Positions 1 through 5,896 of a stretch of 6,177 bases of DNA are shown here, piece by piece. The stretch comes from Clostridiales bacterium (GTDB lineage Bacteria > Bacillota_A > Clostridia > Oscillospirales > Oscillospiraceae). Numbering within the stretch: position 1 is the stretch's first letter; the number at the start of each line of letters is the position of its first letter. The notes under the pieces were generated by a model. The model did no database searches and was not told the origin of the DNA. It saw only the letters and a list, made by a program, of their open reading frames with translations. Made by a program: the position numbers and the translations under genes. The DNA lies in NCBI GenBank assembly GCA_019417795.1, contig DXUR01000173.1, forward strand, positions 1-6,177, in the 5' to 3' direction.

Positions 1-24
1 CACTCGAATTGTTTGCAGTTTCAC
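1..24 (-). CDS. 5' end of a divergent gene, product unknown (partial)
   Basis: Read on the minus strand, a GTG at 24-22 opens a frame of eight codons (MKLQTIRV) that runs off the left edge. The ribosome site AGGAGGA lies at 37-31, six bases before the GTG, which is near ideal. A consensus-like sigma-A promoter sits upstream at 106-77, giving an expected untranslated leader of about 45 bases. Ribosome site and promoter together make a real gene likely, even though only eight codons are visible. The product cannot be named. Regulators and other small genes are often found divergent from the replication block in such elements, but that is only context. Confidence 0.6.
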
Positions 25-76
25 CGTTTGTCCTCCTATCCAACATAGTTTTGGGGTGACTCTTTTACTATCTCCC

Positions 77-106
77 ATTGTAAGCGTTCTCTCTGGCGAA
101 TGTCAA
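77..106 (-). promoter_or_regulatory. sigma-A type promoter driving the divergent minus-strand gene
   Basis: On the minus strand the sequence reads TTGACA (106-101), an 18-base spacer, then TACAAT (82-77). The -35 box matches the consensus fully and the -10 box differs from TATAAT at one base. Transcription should start near base 70 and run leftward into the frame beginning at 24. I could not find an equally convincing promoter on the plus strand for the replication genes, so their promoter may be weak, activator-dependent, or further upstream. Confidence 0.8.
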
Positions 107-147
107 CCTGTTTTTACATTCATTTCTGAAAGAAGGTGGTTTTCCAC

Positions 148-192
148 ATGAACAAGCACTCACAGTTGAAAATCCGAGGACACGCCAAATGA
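148..192 (+). CDS. possible 14-codon leader peptide upstream of the initiator gene
   Basis: An ATG at 148 opens a short frame, MNKHSQLKIRGHAK, whose TGA stop (190-192) overlaps the ATG of the initiator gene (ATGA at 189-192). A purine-rich AAGAAGG sits at 130-136, eleven bases before the ATG. A small GTGG-TTTT-CCAC hairpin (136-147) lies between them and could mask initiation. The stop/start overlap would couple translation of the initiator to this leader. The frame is too short for coding statistics and may be chance; it resembles no family I know. Confidence 0.35.
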   Translation: MNKHSQLKIRGHAK

Positions 193-635
193 CGCTCGAC
201 TACTTCTATGGGCAGTCGGGCGAACTGTTTTCCTACTTCCGCATCCCAAAGGCGTTATTTCAGGACAGCCGTTTCCGGCAGCTCTCCACCGATGCCCGGA
301 CGCTGTACGGCATCCTGCTCGACCGCATGAGCCTGTCGGTCAAGAACGGCTGGATGGACAAGCAGGGACGGGTGTATATCATCTACACTGTCCGGGAAGT
401 GCAGGAATCGCTCTGCTGCGCCGAACACAAGGCGGTCAAACTGTTCCGAGAGCTGGAACAAATCGATCTGATCGAACGCAAGCGGCGAGGTCTGGGCAGA
501 CCCAGCCTGATCTACGTCAAAGACTTCACCACAGGGTTGTCAAAAATGCACAATCTGAATTGCGCAAACAGCAATTCAGGCGTTGACCAAAGCGCAGTTC
601 AGGAGCAGACAAAACCGCAAGCAAATAAGGACTGA
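189..635 (+). CDS. repA: replication initiator protein A, RepA_N N-terminal domain (split gene, 5' part)
   Basis: This 148-residue product matches the N-terminal domain of RepA_N-family initiators of Firmicute plasmids and ICEs, which bind the origin through a winged-helix fold. Visible family features are the opening DYFYGQSGELFSYFRIPKAL, the LYGILLDRMSLS segment, NGW followed by GRVYIIYTV, and the IERKRRGLGRPSLIYVKDF stretch ending near residue 114. After that comes a low-complexity linker rich in N, S and Q, and a stop at 633-635. Whole family members are usually about 250-300 residues with a DUF6017 C-terminal domain; here that domain lies in the next frame (see 652-1056). The ATG at 189 has GAGGA (176-180) about eight bases upstream. 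The gene is probably a frameshifted or split initiator; the DNA-binding domain itself appears intact. Confidence 0.88.
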   Translation: MTLDYFYGQSGELFSYFRIPKALFQDSRFRQLSTDARTLYGILLDRMSLSVKNGWMDKQGRVYIIYTVREVQESLCCAEHKAVKLFRELEQIDLIERKRRGLGRPSLIYVKDFTTGLSKMHNLNCANSNSGVDQSAVQEQTKPQANKD

Positions 636-651
636 TAAGAATAAGACAGAG

Positions 652-1056
652 ATGAATAAACCTGATCCTATCCACTCAGAGGACATTCGTGAACAGCTTG
701 AGGATTATTTTTATCAGGCGTTGGAGGTCGAACTGCTGCTTCGGCTTTTCCCGGATGATGAGGACACCATCTGTCAGATCGTGGATTTGCTGGTAGATAC
801 CTGTGCTACCAAGCGCAGGATGCTCCGAATCGCCGGAGATGATAAGCCTGCCGAGGTGGTACGCAGTCGGCTGAAAAAGCTGAATGCCGACCACATCCGC
901 TTCGTGCTGAACAGCCTTGCCGAAAATGCTACCCCCGTGCGGAACATGAAGCAGTATCTGCTTGTCTCGCTCTACAATGCGCCCACGACCATGAATCTAC
1001 ACTATCAAAATCTGACGAACCATGACTTTGCGCACGGTTCCCGGAAAGCGGGGTGA
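652..1056 (+). CDS. DUF6017 domain, C-terminal part of the split replication initiator
   Basis: From ATG 652 this frame gives 134 residues that match the DUF6017 domain normally fused behind RepA_N. Visible family features are LRLFPDDEDTICQIVDLLVD, the TKRRMLRIAGDD segment, AEVVRSRLKKLNADHIRFVL, and LVSLYNAPTTM near the end. The frame is open further upstream to a TTG at 583, inside the linker of the 5' part, and the two frames overlap. Deleting one G of the pair at 629-630 would join them into a continuous linker reading ANKTDKNKTEMNKPDP. The ATG at 652 has only a weak purine stretch before it, so independent translation is uncertain. The domain is either the 3' half of a mutated gene, a re-initiated separate subunit, or the product of a sequencing error upstream. 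It overlaps the annotated parA start. Confidence 0.75.
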   Translation: MNKPDPIHSEDIREQLEDYFYQALEVELLLRLFPDDEDTICQIVDLLVDTCATKRRMLRIAGDDKPAEVVRSRLKKLNADHIRFVLNSLAENATPVRNMKQYLLVSLYNAPTTMNLHYQNLTNHDFAHGSRKAG

Positions 1057-1888
1057 TATTATCGCAAAGAAAGCAACGGTTATTGTGGTCACGAACCAGA
1101 AAGGTGGTGTCGGAAAAAGCACTACCTGTGAAAATCTGGGCATCGGGCTGGCAATGGAGGGCAAGAAAGTTCTGCTTGTGGACACTGACCCACAGGGCAG
1201 TCTTACCATCAGCATGGGCTGGCAGCAACCGGATGAACTGCCCACCACGCTGTCTACCCTGATGCAAAAAGCCATGAACGACCAGCCCATCCAGCCCGGT
1301 GAAGGCATCCTCCACCATGCAGAGGGCGTAGACCTCATCCCTGCCAACATCGAATTGGCGGGGCTGGAAGTGGCTCTTGTAAACAGTATGAACCGGGAAA
1401 AGATGCTCAAACAGGTGTTGGAAAGTGCAAAACGGGAGTACGATTATATCCTGCTGGACTGTATGCCCTCTCTGGGGATGCTCACCATCAACGCTTTGGC
1501 TGCGGCTGACACCACGCTGATTCCCGTTCAGGCACAATACCTGTCTGCCAAAGGTCTGGAACAGCTTTTGCAGACTGTCGGCAAGGTGCGGCGGCAGATC
1601 AACCCGAAATTAAAAATCGAAGGTATCCTGCTTACCATGACGGACAGCCGCACCAACTACGGAAAGCAAATCGACACACTGATTCGCCAAGCATACGGCA
1701 GTAAAATCAAGGTGTTCGACCAGACCATTCCCCGGTCTGTCCGTGCCGCTGAAACCAGTGCCGCCGGCAAAAGCATTTTCCAGCATGACCCCAAGGGCAA
1801 GGTGGCAGAAGCCTACCAATCTTTAGCGAGGGAGGTGCTGGTGGATGCCGAAAAGCGGCTTAAACGTAGCTCTGAAAGGGCTAGATGA
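1022..1888 (+). CDS. parA: ParA family partition ATPase
   Basis: The 288-residue product is a ParA/Soj-type ATPase, which with ParB positions the replicated element before division. It shows the deviant Walker A motif KGGVGKST at residues 27-34, the A' motif LLVDTDPQGS at 51-60, and the Walker B region YILLDCMPSLG around 142-152. A later conserved stretch, TLIPVQAQYLSAKGLEQLL, is typical of these element-borne ParAs. The start is doubtful: ATG 1022 lies inside the DUF6017 frame and has no good ribosome site, while the family usually begins only a few residues before the ATPase core. GGGGTGAT at 1050-1057, overlapping the DUF6017 stop, looks like a ribosome site for a start just after it, but only non-ATG codons (ATT 1058, ATC 1061) are available at once. 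The 3' end overlaps parB by 44 bases, so the two are translationally coupled. Confidence 0.93.
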   Translation: MTLRTVPGKRGDIIAKKATVIVVTNQKGGVGKSTTCENLGIGLAMEGKKVLLVDTDPQGSLTISMGWQQPDELPTTLSTLMQKAMNDQPIQPGEGILHHAEGVDLIPANIELAGLEVALVNSMNREKMLKQVLESAKREYDYILLDCMPSLGMLTINALAAADTTLIPVQAQYLSAKGLEQLLQTVGKVRRQINPKLKIEGILLTMTDSRTNYGKQIDTLIRQAYGSKIKVFDQTIPRSVRAAETSAAGKSIFQHDPKGKVAEAYQSLAREVLVDAEKRLKRSSERAR

Positions 1889-2789
1889 TCTGTTCAGTTC
1901 AGAGGAAACCCGGCAGGAGGAACAGCGTGAACAGGTACAGCAGATTCCTGTGGATGAACTTTTTCCGTTCAAGAACCATCCGTTCAAAGTGCTGGATGAT
2001 GATGCAATGACCCGGACGGTAGAAAGTATTTCACAATTCGGTGTGCTGGCTCCGCTCATCGCCCGCCCCAGACCAGAGGGCGGCTATGAAATCATCTCCG
2101 GGCATCGTCGGAAACACGCCGCCGAACTTGCTCATCTGGACACCGTGCCTGTCATTGTGCGCAACATGGAGGATGATGCCGCCACGATATTGATGGTCGA
2201 TTCCAACTTGCAGAGAGAACACATCCTGCCCAGTGAGCGGGCGTTCGCGTACAAAATGAAGCTGGATGCGATAAAAAATCAAGGTGCTAGGTCAGATTTA
2301 ACTTCGTCCCAAGTTGGGACGAAGTTGAGAGCCGATGAAAAAGTAGCAAAAGATTCAGGCGAAAGTCGCAATCAAGTCCAGCGTTTTGTGCGCCTGACGA
2401 ACCTTGTCCCTGAATTGCTCGACATGGTGGACGAGAAAAAAATCTCTTTTAACCCTGCGGTAGAACTGTCCTATCTGGACGAAAAACAGCAACAGGATTT
2501 TTTAGAAGCAATGGATGCTTCCCAGAACGCACCATCTCTTTCACAAGCCATTCGGATAAAAAAGCTGGCGCAGCAGGGTGAGTTTGACTATGATGCAGTC
2601 TACAACATTATGAATGAGGAAAAGAAAAACGAACTGGACACCGTGACTATCAAAAACGAAACTCTGCGGAAATACTTTCCGCGCAGTTACACTCCCCGGC
2701 AGATGGAAAGCATCATCATCAAGCTGCTCGACCAGTGGCAACTGAAAAAGCAACAGGCAAAACAGAAGAAGCAGGAAGAAGCGCGTTGA
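1845..2789 (+). CDS. parB: ParB/RepB/Spo0J family partition protein
   Basis: The 314-residue product is a ParB-type DNA-binding and CTP-dependent clamp protein that would load at a centromere site and work with ParA. The N-terminal nuclease-like ParB domain runs from about residue 33 to 125, with YEIISGHRRKHAAE at 81-94 (the family's GxRR box, here SGHRR) and NLQREHILPSERA at 121-133. A central helix-turn-helix follows, with KVAKDSGESRNQVQRFVRL at 166-184, then LLDMVDEKKISFNPAVELSYL. The C-terminus is a lysine/glutamine-rich helix. ATG 1845 has a GGAGGTG ribosome site at 1831-1837, inside parA. The codons for residues 152-161 form a perfect inverted repeat (see 2300-2326). A terminator follows the stop, so parB probably ends the replication/partition transcript. 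Confidence 0.92.
   Translation: MPKSGLNVALKGLDDLFSSEETRQEEQREQVQQIPVDELFPFKNHPFKVLDDDAMTRTVESISQFGVLAPLIARPRPEGGYEIISGHRRKHAAELAHLDTVPVIVRNMEDDAATILMVDSNLQREHILPSERAFAYKMKLDAIKNQGARSDLTSSQVGTKLRADEKVAKDSGESRNQVQRFVRLTNLVPELLDMVDEKKISFNPAVELSYLDEKQQQDFLEAMDASQNAPSLSQAIRIKKLAQQGEFDYDAVYNIMNEEKKNELDTVTIKNETLRKYFPRSYTPRQMESIIIKLLDQWQLKKQQAKQKKQEEAR
2300..2326. repeat. 27-bp perfect inverted repeat inside parB (candidate parS or operator)
   Basis: Two 13-base arms, AACTTCGTCCCAA (2300-2312) and its exact reverse complement (2314-2326), flank a single G. It covers parB codons 152-161, in the linker just before the helix-turn-helix. It is the only copy in this window. B. subtilis has a parS site inside its own spo0J gene, so an internal centromere is a precedented idea, but this sequence does not match that parS consensus. 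In mRNA it would form a 12-bp hairpin with a three-base loop and no U-tract, so it does not look like a terminator. The repeat is seen directly; its function is inference. Confidence 0.6.
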
Positions 2790-2805
2790 GCGCAGACTGA
2801 ACCGT

Positions 2806-2833
2806 AAGACCCAGTTCCGGGTCTTTTATTTTT
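2806..2833 (+). terminator. rho-independent terminator after parB
   Basis: AAGACCC (2806-2812) pairs with GGGTCTT (2819-2825) across a six-base loop and is followed by TTATTTTT. It sits 17 bases after the parB stop and ends 11 bases before the ribosome site of the next gene. It should separate the replication/partition transcript from the downstream accessory and transfer genes, at least in part. No clear promoter is visible between it and 2858, so partial read-through may feed the next genes. Confidence 0.82.
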
Positions 2834-2857
2834 GCAAAAATTTTGGAGGAAACGCCT

Positions 2858-3280
2858 ATGAACTTTACTACCACTCACATTCGTTCCGAGAAAGTCACCG
2901 TTGATACTCGCATCTACACCGTTCTGGAGGGCGGCAAGAAGTCCGGCAAGGTCTACCTCGCTGCAATCGCTCCCGACATGGAGCTGACTGTCATTACACT
3001 GGACGAAGCTCCCGGCATTCTGCCCTGTTTTGACGAAAGCGATGCCTATCTCAGTGTGCTGGACACCTCGCTGCTGCTCAGCTACAACCCGGCGCAGGTT
3101 CTCAAGTTTGCGGGCAAACAGTATTTGACTGGTGCGGTCATTCTGCTCCGCGCAAACATGGACGGCAACTTCATCTCTCTTACCATCGACGAAATCTATC
3201 GTTTCCAGAAGTATCTGGAAAGTCACAGCGTCACCCTGATGGTGGACAACCAGAAGTTGACCTGCATCTGCATCGACTGA
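2858..3280 (+). CDS. element-borne protein of unknown function, 140 residues
   Basis: I do not recognise this family. The start chosen is ATG 2858, with GGAGGA at 2845-2850 seven bases before it; an in-frame TTG at 2843 overlaps that ribosome site and is unlikely. The protein begins MNFTTTHIRSEKVTV and appears soluble: no signal peptide or membrane helix is evident. It alternates short beta-like stretches (VYLAAIAPDMELTVITL, AVILLRANMDGNFISLTI) with a helix near IDEIYRFQKYLESH, and ends with a cysteine pair in TCICID. It lies between the partition genes and the coupled pcfM-like/pcfB/virD4 run, only nine bases before the next start. Its place suggests a role in element maintenance or transfer, but nothing in the sequence shows what it does. 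Confidence 0.8.
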   Translation: MNFTTTHIRSEKVTVDTRIYTVLEGGKKSGKVYLAAIAPDMELTVITLDEAPGILPCFDESDAYLSVLDTSLLLSYNPAQVLKFAGKQYLTGAVILLRANMDGNFISLTIDEIYRFQKYLESHSVTLMVDNQKLTCICID

Positions 3281-3289
3281 GGTGTGTCC

Positions 3290-3508
3290 ATGAAAGAATT
3301 TGAAGTTGAAATCACGGAAACCCTGCAAAGGACTGTGGTGATTCGTGCAGGGTCACGCGCAGAAGCAGAAGTCCTTGCGGAAGAAATGTGGAATAACGAA
3401 GAATTTGTGCTGGGCGCAGAGGACTTTGTCGGCGCAGAATTTTCTGCCGTAAGTGAAAAGGAAATCACCCCCAAATGCCGAAAAAGAAAGGATGAGATGG
3501 AGCGGTGA
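3290..3508 (+). CDS. DpnD/PcfM-like small protein
   Basis: The 72-residue product opens KEFEVEITETLQRTVVIRAG, continues with SRAEAEVLAEEMWNNEEFVL, then GAEDFVGAEF. This pattern (a beta strand with ITETL, an alanine/glutamate helix ending in W-N-N/x-E, then a D/E-x-F-V-G strand) fits the DpnD/PcfM-like family common in Firmicute conjugative elements. Its biochemical role is not established; PcfM is encoded in the transfer region of plasmid pCF10. ATG 3290 is preferred over GTG 3284 because GAGGTG at 3279-3284, which overlaps the preceding stop, then serves as ribosome site. The lysine/arginine-rich tail overlaps the next start: TGA at 3506-3508 is nested in GTGA. Confidence 0.75.
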   Translation: MKEFEVEITETLQRTVVIRAGSRAEAEVLAEEMWNNEEFVLGAEDFVGAEFSAVSEKEITPKCRKRKDEMER

Positions 3509-3645
3509 CAAGTTTTTTCATTGGATTCGCATTTTTTGAGTTTGGCGCACTCTGCGGCTTTTTCGTGGCTGCGCTGATGCAGGCGGCAAGGGATGGTGAT
3601 GAGCGATGCAGGAAGAAATCGAGCAGAAATCATTCAACATTATGA
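3505..3645 (+). CDS. small single-pass membrane protein, DUF3789-like
   Basis: A GTG at 3505, overlapping the previous stop, opens a 46-residue frame. Residues 4-25 (FFIGFAFFEFGALCGFFVAALM) form one strongly hydrophobic, glycine-rich helix. A short charged tail with QAARDGDERCRKK follows. Size, glycine-rich helix and tail fit the DUF3789 type of tiny membrane proteins that accompany pcfB-like genes in clostridial ICEs. A ribosome site AAAGGATGAG lies at 3487-3496. The 3' third overlaps pcfB in another frame. It fills what would otherwise be a 97-base gap in a tightly coupled gene run, which supports it. Function is unknown; a role near the coupling protein at the membrane is inference from position. 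Confidence 0.7.
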   Translation: MTSFFIGFAFFEFGALCGFFVAALMQAARDGDERCRKKSSRNHSTL

Positions 3646-4064
3646 TTTCGACCACGAAGCTGTCTGCCCGGACAGTCCTCAATGCGGTAAAAGCGGCGAT
3701 ACGGCTGTATCAGTCCAAGGCATCCCAAGGCAAACAGAGCGTCCGTACACTCCTGCGGCAAAATCGCGGTGTGTCCAGCGTGGAGATCAGCAAGACCGGT
3801 ATCAAGGGCTTTGAACGGTATGCCAAAAAGTACGGCATTGACTATGCCATCCGAAAGGACAGCTCCGAAGTGCCGCCCAAGTATCTGGTCTTTTTCAAAG
3901 CCCCGGATGCCGAAGCATTTCAATCGGCTTTCAAGGAGTATTCTGCTTCTCTCCTGAGTAAATCGAAGCGTCCTTCCGTTCTTGCCAAGCTGCATGAACT
4001 GGTACAGGCTGCGGCAGAACTTCCCGGCAAAGTCCGACACAAGGAACAGGAGCGTGGGCTGTGA
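3606..4064 (+). CDS. pcfB: PcfB family conjugation accessory protein (DUF3801)
   Basis: The 152-residue product fits the PcfB/DUF3801 family found directly before VirD4-type coupling proteins in Gram-positive elements. It shows the N-terminal helix with AVKAAIRLYQ, the TLLRQNRGVSSVEIS segment, and the core KGFERYAKKYGIDYAIRKD followed by YLVFFKAPDAEAFQSAFKEY (about residues 67-112), then a lysine-rich C-terminus. It lacks membrane helices, so it is cytoplasmic. In pCF10, PcfB is a plasmid transfer protein encoded beside the coupling protein PcfC. ATG 3606 lies within the DUF3789-like frame, with GGTGAT (3595-3600) as ribosome site. Its stop overlaps the GTG of the coupling-protein gene in GTGA (4061-4064), so the pair is translationally coupled. 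Confidence 0.9.
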   Translation: MQEEIEQKSFNIMISTTKLSARTVLNAVKAAIRLYQSKASQGKQSVRTLLRQNRGVSSVEISKTGIKGFERYAKKYGIDYAIRKDSSEVPPKYLVFFKAPDAEAFQSAFKEYSASLLSKSKRPSVLAKLHELVQAAAELPGKVRHKEQERGL

Positions 4065-5827
4065 ACACAAAGAAGCTGACAAAACTGCTGGCTCTGTATC
4101 TGCCCTATATCCTGCTTGGGCTGGTGGCAACGAACTTTGGTGAAGCGTGGCGGCTTGCCGAGGGGAAGGAACTGGGCGAACGCATTATGTCCATGATGGG
4201 AACACTCCCGGCTGCATTTGCGAACCCGCTTCCCAGTCTGCACCCGCTGGATTTGCTTATTGGCATTTCCTGCGGTGCAGGACTACGGCTTGCCGTATAC
4301 TTGCGAAGCAAAAACGCCAAGAAATACCGACACGGCATGGAGTACGGCTCTGCTCGGTGGGGTACTGCCAAGGACATTGAGCCTTTTCAGGCTCCGAAGT
4401 TCGAGGACAATATCATTCTGACAAAGACAGAACGCCTGATGATGAGCAACCGCCCAAGTGACCCTAAAAATGCGCGAAACAAAAACGTGCTGATCGTTGG
4501 CGGCTCCGGCAGTGGTAAGACCCGGTTTTGGCTTAAACCGAATCTTCTGCAAATGCACAGTTCCTATGTGGTCACTGACCCCAAGGGCAGTATCGTGGTC
4601 GAGTGCGGGAACGCACTTCTGAAGAACGGCTACAAGCTGAAAATCCTGAATACCATTAACTTTTCCAAGAGTATGCACTACAACCCATTCAGCTATGTCC
4701 ACAGCGAAAAGGACATCCTGAAACTTGTCACGACCCTTATGACCAACACGAAGGGTGACGGTTCAGGCGGCGATCCTTTCTGGGAAAAGTCGGAACGGCT
4801 TTTGCTGACTGCGCTGATTGCGTATCTGCATTATGAAGCACCGAAGGAGGAACAGAACTTTTCCACTCTGCTGGAAATGCTGAACACAATGCAAGTGTCA
4901 GAGGATGATGAGGACTTCCAGAATCCTGTCGATTTACTCTTTGAGGATTTGGCAAAAAGGAAGCCCAATTCTTTTGCAGGGCGGCAGTACAAGCTCTACA
5001 AACTTGCGGCAGGTAAAACGGCAAAATCCATCCTGATTTCCTGCGGCGCAAGGCTCGCGCCCTTTGATATTCAGGAACTGCGCGACCGTACCATGTACGA
5101 TGAACTGGAACTGGATATGCTGGGAGATCGAAAGACTGCACTTTTTCTGATTATGTCGGACACGGATTCCACCTTTAACTTCCTGATTAGCATGGTCTAC
5201 ACGCAGCTTTTTAATCTGCTCTGCGACAAGGCAGACGATAAGTATGGTGGTAAGCTGCCGGTTCATGTTCGCTGCCTGATTGACGAGTGTGCTAACATCG
5301 GGCAGATTCCCAATCTGGAAAAGCTGGTAGCCACCATCCGCAGCCGTGAGATTTCGGCGTGTCTGGTGCTGCAAGCCCGCAGTCAGCTGAAAGCCATTTA
5401 CAAGGACAATGCAGATACCATCGTGGGCAACATGGACAGCCAGATTTTTCTGGGCGGTTCTGAACCCACCACGTTGAAAGAATTGTCCGAAACGCTGGGC
5501 AAGGAAACCATTGATTCGTTCAACACCTCGGACACGCGCGGCAACTCACCGTCCTATGGCACATCGTTCCAGAAACTGGGACACGAACTGATGAGCCGTG
5601 ACGAGCTGGCAGTGTTGGATGGTGGCAAGTGCATCTTGCAGCTGCGCGGTGTGCGTCCGTTCCTTTCCGACAAGTACGATCTGACCCAGCATCCCAACTA
5701 CAAGCTGACTTCCGACTATGACCCCAAGAATACGTTCGATATTGAGAAATATCTGAACCGCAAAGAAAAAATCCAGCCCGGAGATGAGTTCTTCGTGCTG
5801 GATGCTGATTCGCTCCCGCCTATCTGA
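4061..5827 (+). CDS. virD4: VirD4/PcfC-type conjugal coupling ATPase (CD1115-like)
   Basis: This 588-residue protein is the type IV coupling protein that brings the relaxase-DNA complex to the secretion channel at the inner membrane. Two N-terminal membrane segments are visible at about residues 8-24 and 62-80. The cytoplasmic ATPase follows: YGSARWGTAKDI (95-106), Walker A GGSGSGKT (147-154), TDPKGS (172-177), and Walker B CLIDECAN with D408-E409, then IPNLEKLVATIRSREISACL and the LQARSQL segment. Length and motifs are normal for the clostridial VirD4-like group, and I see no damage. Start is GTG 4061, with AGGAG at 4048-4052 eight bases before it, overlapping the pcfB stop. A terminator hairpin begins in its last codons, so it probably ends the transfer transcript seen here. 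Confidence 0.95.
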   Translation: MNTKKLTKLLALYLPYILLGLVATNFGEAWRLAEGKELGERIMSMMGTLPAAFANPLPSLHPLDLLIGISCGAGLRLAVYLRSKNAKKYRHGMEYGSARWGTAKDIEPFQAPKFEDNIILTKTERLMMSNRPSDPKNARNKNVLIVGGSGSGKTRFWLKPNLLQMHSSYVVTDPKGSIVVECGNALLKNGYKLKILNTINFSKSMHYNPFSYVHSEKDILKLVTTLMTNTKGDGSGGDPFWEKSERLLLTALIAYLHYEAPKEEQNFSTLLEMLNTMQVSEDDEDFQNPVDLLFEDLAKRKPNSFAGRQYKLYKLAAGKTAKSILISCGARLAPFDIQELRDRTMYDELELDMLGDRKTALFLIMSDTDSTFNFLISMVYTQLFNLLCDKADDKYGGKLPVHVRCLIDECANIGQIPNLEKLVATIRSREISACLVLQARSQLKAIYKDNADTIVGNMDSQIFLGGSEPTTLKELSETLGKETIDSFNTSDTRGNSPSYGTSFQKLGHELMSRDELAVLDGGKCILQLRGVRPFLSDKYDLTQHPNYKLTSDYDPKNTFDIEKYLNRKEKIQPGDEFFVLDADSLPPI

Positions 5828-5849
5828 TTGGACAGGCGGTTTTATTTTT
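5816..5849 (+). terminator. rho-independent terminator overlapping the end of virD4
   Basis: CCGCCT (5816-5821) pairs with AGGCGG (5834-5839), and two to three further pairs can form inside the loop. The run TTTTATTTTT follows directly (5840-5849). The left arm lies within the last virD4 codons. The tail is the same as that of the terminator after parB. It would limit transcription into the maff2 gene and the expected secretion-channel genes beyond, so these may depend on read-through or on a promoter in 5850-5950. Confidence 0.8.
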
Positions 5850-5879
5850 GACCGGAGAGGTACACCAGAAAATCCACTC

Positions 5880-5896
5880 TGCCGCAGTTTGCGGCG
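5880..5896 (+). other. GC-rich hairpin upstream of maff2
   Basis: GCCGCA (5881-5886) and TGCGGC (5890-5895) are perfect reverse complements around a GTT loop, with one further T-G pair outside. No U-tract follows on either strand, so it is not a plain terminator. It lies in the 134-base gap between virD4 and maff2, in the likely leader of the maff2 message. The rest of that gap holds no convincing reading frame or promoter. A role in protecting or regulating the mRNA, or a protein-binding site, is possible but not shown. Confidence 0.4.

Noticed and set aside
46..71. ATAGT/ACTAT inverted repeat as an operator near the leftward promoter
   Set aside because: Five-base arms 16 bases apart in AT-rich sequence are expected by chance; no extension of symmetry is found.
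627..640. Programmed frameshift in the initiator gene
   Set aside because: The needed shift is +1 (or -2). AAG-GAC-TGA offers poor re-pairing in the new frame, and no ribosome-site stimulator or strong downstream structure is seen.
929..1537. Long minus-strand open frames opposite parA (202 and 137 residues)
   Set aside because: They lie opposite a clear ParA gene, have no ribosome site, and their composition is that of an antisense reading of conserved codons.
2687..3328. 213-residue minus-strand frame across the parB end and the 140-residue gene
   Set aside because: It runs through the parB terminator and opposite two genes with good ribosome sites. No family features are visible.
4283..5374. 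Several minus-strand frames of 130-146 residues within virD4
   Set aside because: All lie opposite an intact coupling-protein gene with its motifs in place. They are shadows of its codon use.
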